From contig CAZLEF010000048.1 in NCBI GenBank assembly GCA_964558465.1, forward strand, positions 1 through 51,668: a stretch of DNA of 51,668 nucleotides. The letters are read 5' to 3'. Source of the stretch: JACJYC01 sp964558465 (GTDB taxonomy: Bacteria > Bacteroidota > Bacteroidia > Chitinophagales > Saprospiraceae). The notes under the pieces are model-generated. The model made no database searches and was not told where the DNA came from. It saw only the letters and a list, made by a program, of their open reading frames with translations. The stretch's first letter is position 1. Every line of letters begins with the position of its first letter. The position numbers were made by a program, and so were the translations under genes. This document shows positions 48,281 to 51,668 of this stretch, piece by piece.

Positions 48281-51200
48281 GGTCTTTTATTTTTTGAAGC
48301 GTTCTCGTAATACCGAAAACCAGCTTTGATCCAAGTTTGATCACGAGGGTCATCTCCATACGGAGGCTGCATAACTTTTTCAGTATATGGTATTAACCTC
48401 CCGGTTTTCGAAAAATTATAACGAGTTTCCTCCTTATAAACTTGCCATTCAGGTTGAGATGTACCCGCAGCCATTTGAGCTTCCCCGGCCTGCCGAAGAA
48501 TGAATTCTTCACTTGGGAATAAATTAAAAGCTTTGGCGACTGCTCCAAAATGGTGATTTCCTAAATCCTGAGATTCCATTGAGTTGCCTTGAAATTTGAA
48601 AGTTGTTTCACCATCATTCCCAAGTCCAAAGATTGAACTCTTATCATTCTTCAAATCCCATTCGCCTTTATTTCTTACCTTGTTTTTAAATGAAAATGGG
48701 TTGAACATTTCTTTTGCCTCTTTAGTATTTTGAGCAAGTAGATTTGGATAAATAACATCGGCATTTATTTCTCCACCAAGCTCCCCCAATGGAGTTAGAT
48801 TCCCTCCTTGTTCCAGGAATATTAAATGATCCGTATTATCATTTCTGACAATATCTCCAACGCTGTTTACAAAGATACTATCCCCATTGACATCAATGAA
48901 CTTGATCGGGTTGTTAGCCGCGTAGGCGTAAGGTGAATGGAAAGCATACTTTTCGGCGAATCTGTCGATCGAGGTGAATCGTGCAATAGCCGCATCATAC
49001 CATCTTGCCCCATAATCATTCCAATTCAACCCCAAATCCTCAACATATTCCTTCCCGTTGTATTGGTATTTGTTTTTCGGCGCCACCGTCTGGTACCAAG
49101 GCCCCTCATGGTTCAAACCAAAAGGATAGTAGTGGTTCTCCTGGGTAATCTCCACATCATTTTCTGTGGTATTTGGGTCATCTTTGGTAGCAATGACGCC
49201 ATCCAGGTTGAAATCAGAAAAGGCCACACGGGTATTGCCCAAATGATCCTGCCGCCAGTACTCAGCCCGGATAGATTCGATGGCCGTACCCCCGGCGTTG
49301 TAAGTGGCCACCAAACGCCCCTCTCCATGCTGGACGAATTGAATTTTCTGATCTACATACTCAATACCGCCCACGTACTCTCGGACACCTTCCGTGCCGG
49401 TCTGACTCCATTTTCTTCCCGAAGCATCATATCGTATGGAAATATTAGCTCCCCCCTTGGTAACCAGCCTCGGCAAATTTAAGAAATTGTACTGAATCGT
49501 GATGCTCTTGTACGGGTCTGTGGTCAAATTCCCGTTTTTGTCATACGTATAGACTGCGGAACCTGAAGCCGTACCAGGGTTGAAACCTTTGGCCCGGTTG
49601 GCGCTGGGCGCCGTATCCGCTACTTTTTGGAGCTTCGGCGTGCCTGCGATATACGTGTACCCCAAAACATCGATCTGCGCCTGCGTAAAACAGGATGCAT
49701 TCGGAACCATCCCGAAGCGATTCAAGGTCTTGATATTGCCGTCCAGGTCGTATGTGAGGTTGTTCTCGTTGTAGTTGTTATTGAGGATATGGGAGAACTT
49801 GGTAAAAACGCCTGTGATGCTGTAAAGGGGAACTACTCTCCCATATTGAGCGGAGGTTAACCGGTTGAGCGGATCATATCCATAATCGTAGTATTGGGGT
49901 TGACTGTACGTGACCTGCCACTCTGCCCTGCTGATATTCCCATTCGCTTCATGGTTGAAACTCATGGCAAAGATCGGTTCTTTCGGCGTAGCCAACACCT
50001 GGAAGGTCTGCCCTGGACCCGTCACCGTAATATTGCCCAATACCACGTAAGGCCCCTCCAGATCGCCCAGTAGCGAACTGAGGATATAGGCCGTCGATCC
50101 GTCGCATAACCGCACCAAGGTCAGTTGCAGGGGGTACTGCAAATCATTGACATCCAGGTTGGTCATCGCATTCTGGATCTGCCCCAATGACTGGGCCTGC
50201 GCCGCCAACTCGGCTTCGGTACAACCCAGGGGCGGATACGGGCCGCAAGGCGCCGGGTTGATGGGCGATATTTTCTCCACATTGCCCGTTTCCCGCTCGT
50301 CGAGCAATCCGGCAAGGTCAACCGTTACCGTCTGTCCGTTTGTTCGTTTCACTTCGAAAGTCTGGCTGGTTGCGATAACCGGAACAAGGGTTGCCCGGTT
50401 GATGCCGCCTTTCAGGATGCCCAACTCGTCTTCGAACACCCAGCGGATTGCGCCGTCCAGTAGTTCCACTTCATACAACACATTCGGCAGGGGAACCGTG
50501 GCCACGGTTTTTCCGGCAATCACCTGGTCGAGTGTGGTCACCGAACCGGGTTGCTGGGTATCCGTGCCCGGATTGATCCCTTTGGGGTTTTTGCAGGGGT
50601 GCGCCTGCCGCCCGTATTCCCGGATACCGCCCAGGCAGGGCACGCTGGGGTACAATACATTGGGGTCCGATTCACAGGTGTCGCCTGGTGTGGTGATGCA
50701 TTGATAACAGTATTCGATCAGGTTCAATTGCCAATTGGTTTTGGTCACTACCACCCTGGCCGGGTTGGAGTAATACCGCACCAGGCCGTAGGTATAGCTC
50801 TGGCTGTTCAGCCAGTTCTGCAACGGGCTCACCAGGTTATTGCCCGGGTTGCAGATCGGGTAACTGAGGCTCAGGGTCATCGGCCCGGTCGACGCCTGCA
50901 TTCCCTCGATATGGGCGTTCTGCCCCTTGACTTGGGCGTAGATCCGGTATTCCCGTCTGCACTCGACATCAACATCGACGAAGACAAAATTGGTATTGGT
51001 TACACTGATCGTATAGGTTTGCTGGCCGGCATTGTAACTGACCGACACCGCCTCGAAAGCGTACCCGCTCTGCGCGAGCCAGCTTTCAAGGTGCAGCTTG
51101 AACTGGTTGGATTCGTTTTCCCCGAACAGGCAATAGGGATAGCTCATGCCGTACCCGGTGACGGGGCCGTTTTCGCCATACAGGGCTTCGATGCAGGCAT

Positions 51201-51668
51201 CCACGATCAGCACCTTGTCGCCTGATCCCACCGGATCGGCAGGTTTGACCACCTGAATATCATACGAGGCCCTGATTTCATAACAGGGTGGAAAAGTGCA
51301 GGGGGTTGTCGGGCCGATCGTTGTGGTGGGCTCGCTGACCACCAGGTCGATCAGGTCCTCAAAATCCACCGTTTGTGGTACGGCAATGGTACCGGGCCCC
51401 GGGGGCGGGTCCTCACAAAATGCGGCTGCATCCTGCCGGTAAATCAGGTCGTTCATATGGGTCAGCCAACCCCGTTCGGTATAACTGAACCGGACCTTGT
51501 CCAGCGGGTTGGTGATGCCGCCCAGTTTTTTGGTGGTCATCTGGTCGCGGTTGTTGTAGGTCATGTTGTACACCAGGCCGGTTTCGAACGAAAAATCCGG
51601 GAACAGGCCGTCGAAGATCATCCGCCCAAACTGGTCGTAGCTGTGGTCGCGGTAGGTGGTCAGGGGGG
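48277..51668 (-). CDS. RHS-repeat polymorphic toxin, 5' end beyond window
   Basis: At least 1129 residues; the frame is open to the window edge, so the true start lies outside. YD-type repeats begin at the edge (HSYDQFGRM ... YNMTYNNRDQMTTKKLGG, FSYTERGWLTHMND). A Cys-rich, non-repeat stretch of about 490 residues (51441-49980) interrupts the motif that normally runs on to FAMSFNHEANGNISRAEW. Repeats resume (YGYDPLNRLTSAQYG, YTYDKNGNLTTDP) and end in the RHS core GARWYDAAIARFTSID ... SPYAYAANNPIKFIDVNGD. The last 200 residues are the toxin tip; KGEWDLKN, GNHHFGAVAKAF and YGDDPRDQTWIKAGFRYY resemble the type 44 polymorphic toxin domain. Effector activity is not known. Confidence 0.85.
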   Translation of the reverse strand, partial: PLTTYRDHSYDQFGRMIFDGLFPDFSFETGLVYNMTYNNRDQMTTKKLGGITNPLDKVRFSYTERGWLTHMNDLIYRQDAAAFCEDPPPGPGTIAVPQTVDFEDLIDLVVSEPTTTIGPTTPCTFPPCYEIRASYDIQVVKPADPVGSGDKVLIVDACIEALYGENGPVTGYGMSYPYCLFGENESNQFKLHLESWLAQSGYAFEAVSVSYNAGQQTYTISVTNTNFVFVDVDVECRREYRIYAQVKGQNAHIEGMQASTGPMTLSLSYPICNPGNNLVSPLQNWLNSQSYTYGLVRYYSNPARVVVTKTNWQLNLIEYCYQCITTPGDTCESDPNVLYPSVPCLGGIREYGRQAHPCKNPKGINPGTDTQQPGSVTTLDQVIAGKTVATVPLPNVLYEVELLDGAIRWVFEDELGILKGGINRATLVPVIATSQTFEVKRTNGQTVTVDLAGLLDERETGNVEKISPINPAPCGPYPPLGCTEAELAAQAQSLGQIQNAMTNLDVNDLQYPLQLTLVRLCDGSTAYILSSLLGDLEGPYVVLGNITVTGPGQTFQVLATPKEPIFAMSFNHEANGNISRAEWQVTYSQPQYYDYGYDPLNRLTSAQYGRVVPLYSITGVFTKFSHILNNNYNENNLTYDLDGNIKTLNRFGMVPNASCFTQAQIDVLGYTYIAGTPKLQKVADTAPSANRAKGFNPGTASGSAVYTYDKNGNLTTDPYKSITIQYNFLNLPRLVTKGGANISIRYDASGRKWSQTGTEGVREYVGGIEYVDQKIQFVQHGEGRLVATYNAGGTAIESIRAEYWRQDHLGNTRVAFSDFNLDGVIATKDDPNTTENDVEITQENHYYPFGLNHEGPWYQTVAPKNKYQYNGKEYVEDLGLNWNDYGARWYDAAIARFTSIDRFAEKYAFHSPYAYAANNPIKFIDVNGDSIFVNSVGDIVRNDNTDHLIFLEQGGNLTPLGELGGEINADVIYPNLLAQNTKEAKEMFNPFSFKNKVRNKGEWDLKNDKSSIFGLGNDGETTFKFQGNSMESQDLGNHHFGAVAKAFNLFPSEEFILRQAGEAQMAAGTSQPEWQVYKEETRYNFSKTGRLIPYTEKVMQPPYGDDPRDQTWIKAGFRYYENASKNKRP

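Noticed and set aside
1..51668. tRNA, rRNA, insertion sequences or prophage genes
   Set aside because: I looked for CCA-ended cloverleaf-like segments in the gene gaps and for transposase or integrase motifs in the proteins and saw none. A covariance search was not possible.

Overview
The window reads as chromosomal DNA of a Bacteroidota bacterium, most likely a member of the Saprospiria (Lewinella/Haliscomenobacter-like). This is an inference from gene content: an alternative complex III cluster joined to a caa3-type oxidase cluster, two proteins with type IX secretion (T9SS) C-terminal sorting domains, a DUF5916/CBM9 outer-membrane protein, porin-like beta-barrels, a Bacteroidota-style RHS protein, and promoters matching the Bacteroidota -33/-7 pattern (TTG ... 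TAnnTTTG). Gene density is high and no rRNA, tRNA, CRISPR array or insertion sequence was seen.

Layout. 1-10 kb holds dispersed single genes: an outer-membrane barrel protein, an NTF2-like protein, an orphan histidine kinase, a 2OG-Fe(II) oxygenase, two tandem glucosaminidase-type proteins (one apparently catalytically dead), a MobA-like nucleotidyltransferase and a DUF5916 protein. 10-18 kb holds a large Clp/Hsp100-like ATPase with a degenerate first AAA module, L-serine ammonia-lyase, a second barrel protein and a T9SS protein with lamin-tail and Calx-beta-like domains. 18-35 kb is one long respiratory transcription unit on the minus strand, in the order actA-actB-actC-actD-actE-actF-ctaC-ctaD-ctaB-two subunit III genes-subunit IV, then a hairpin terminator and a three-gene assembly tail (SCO-like, DUF420, small CPMC protein). 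It encodes quinol:cytochrome c/oxidase electron transfer and terminal O2 reduction, including heme O synthesis. 35-42 kb, also on the minus strand, is an export cassette: retropepsin-PDZ protease, C39-peptidase ABC exporter, TolC-family channel and HlyD/MacA-type adaptor. 42-47.6 kb has fabI, an rmlD-like gene, another barrel protein and a T9SS protein with a long structured leader. 47.9 kb to the window end is a polymorphic-toxin locus: the 3' part of an RHS gene with a low-GC, type-44-like toxin tip, overlapped by a small lipoprotein gene that may be its immunity gene.

The most unusual points are a cytochrome oxidase subunit II fused to a complete OmpA-like peptidoglycan-binding domain, a canonical EF-hand loop inside a DUF420 oxidase-assembly protein, a SCO-like protein without its copper ligands, a Clp-like ATPase with a release-factor-like C-terminus and a ClpP-type IGF loop, and a roughly 490-residue insertion in the RHS core. 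Several unrelated families of 7-bp tandem repeats occupy intergenic regions; one supplies the stop codon of a gene and another ends seven bases before a start codon.
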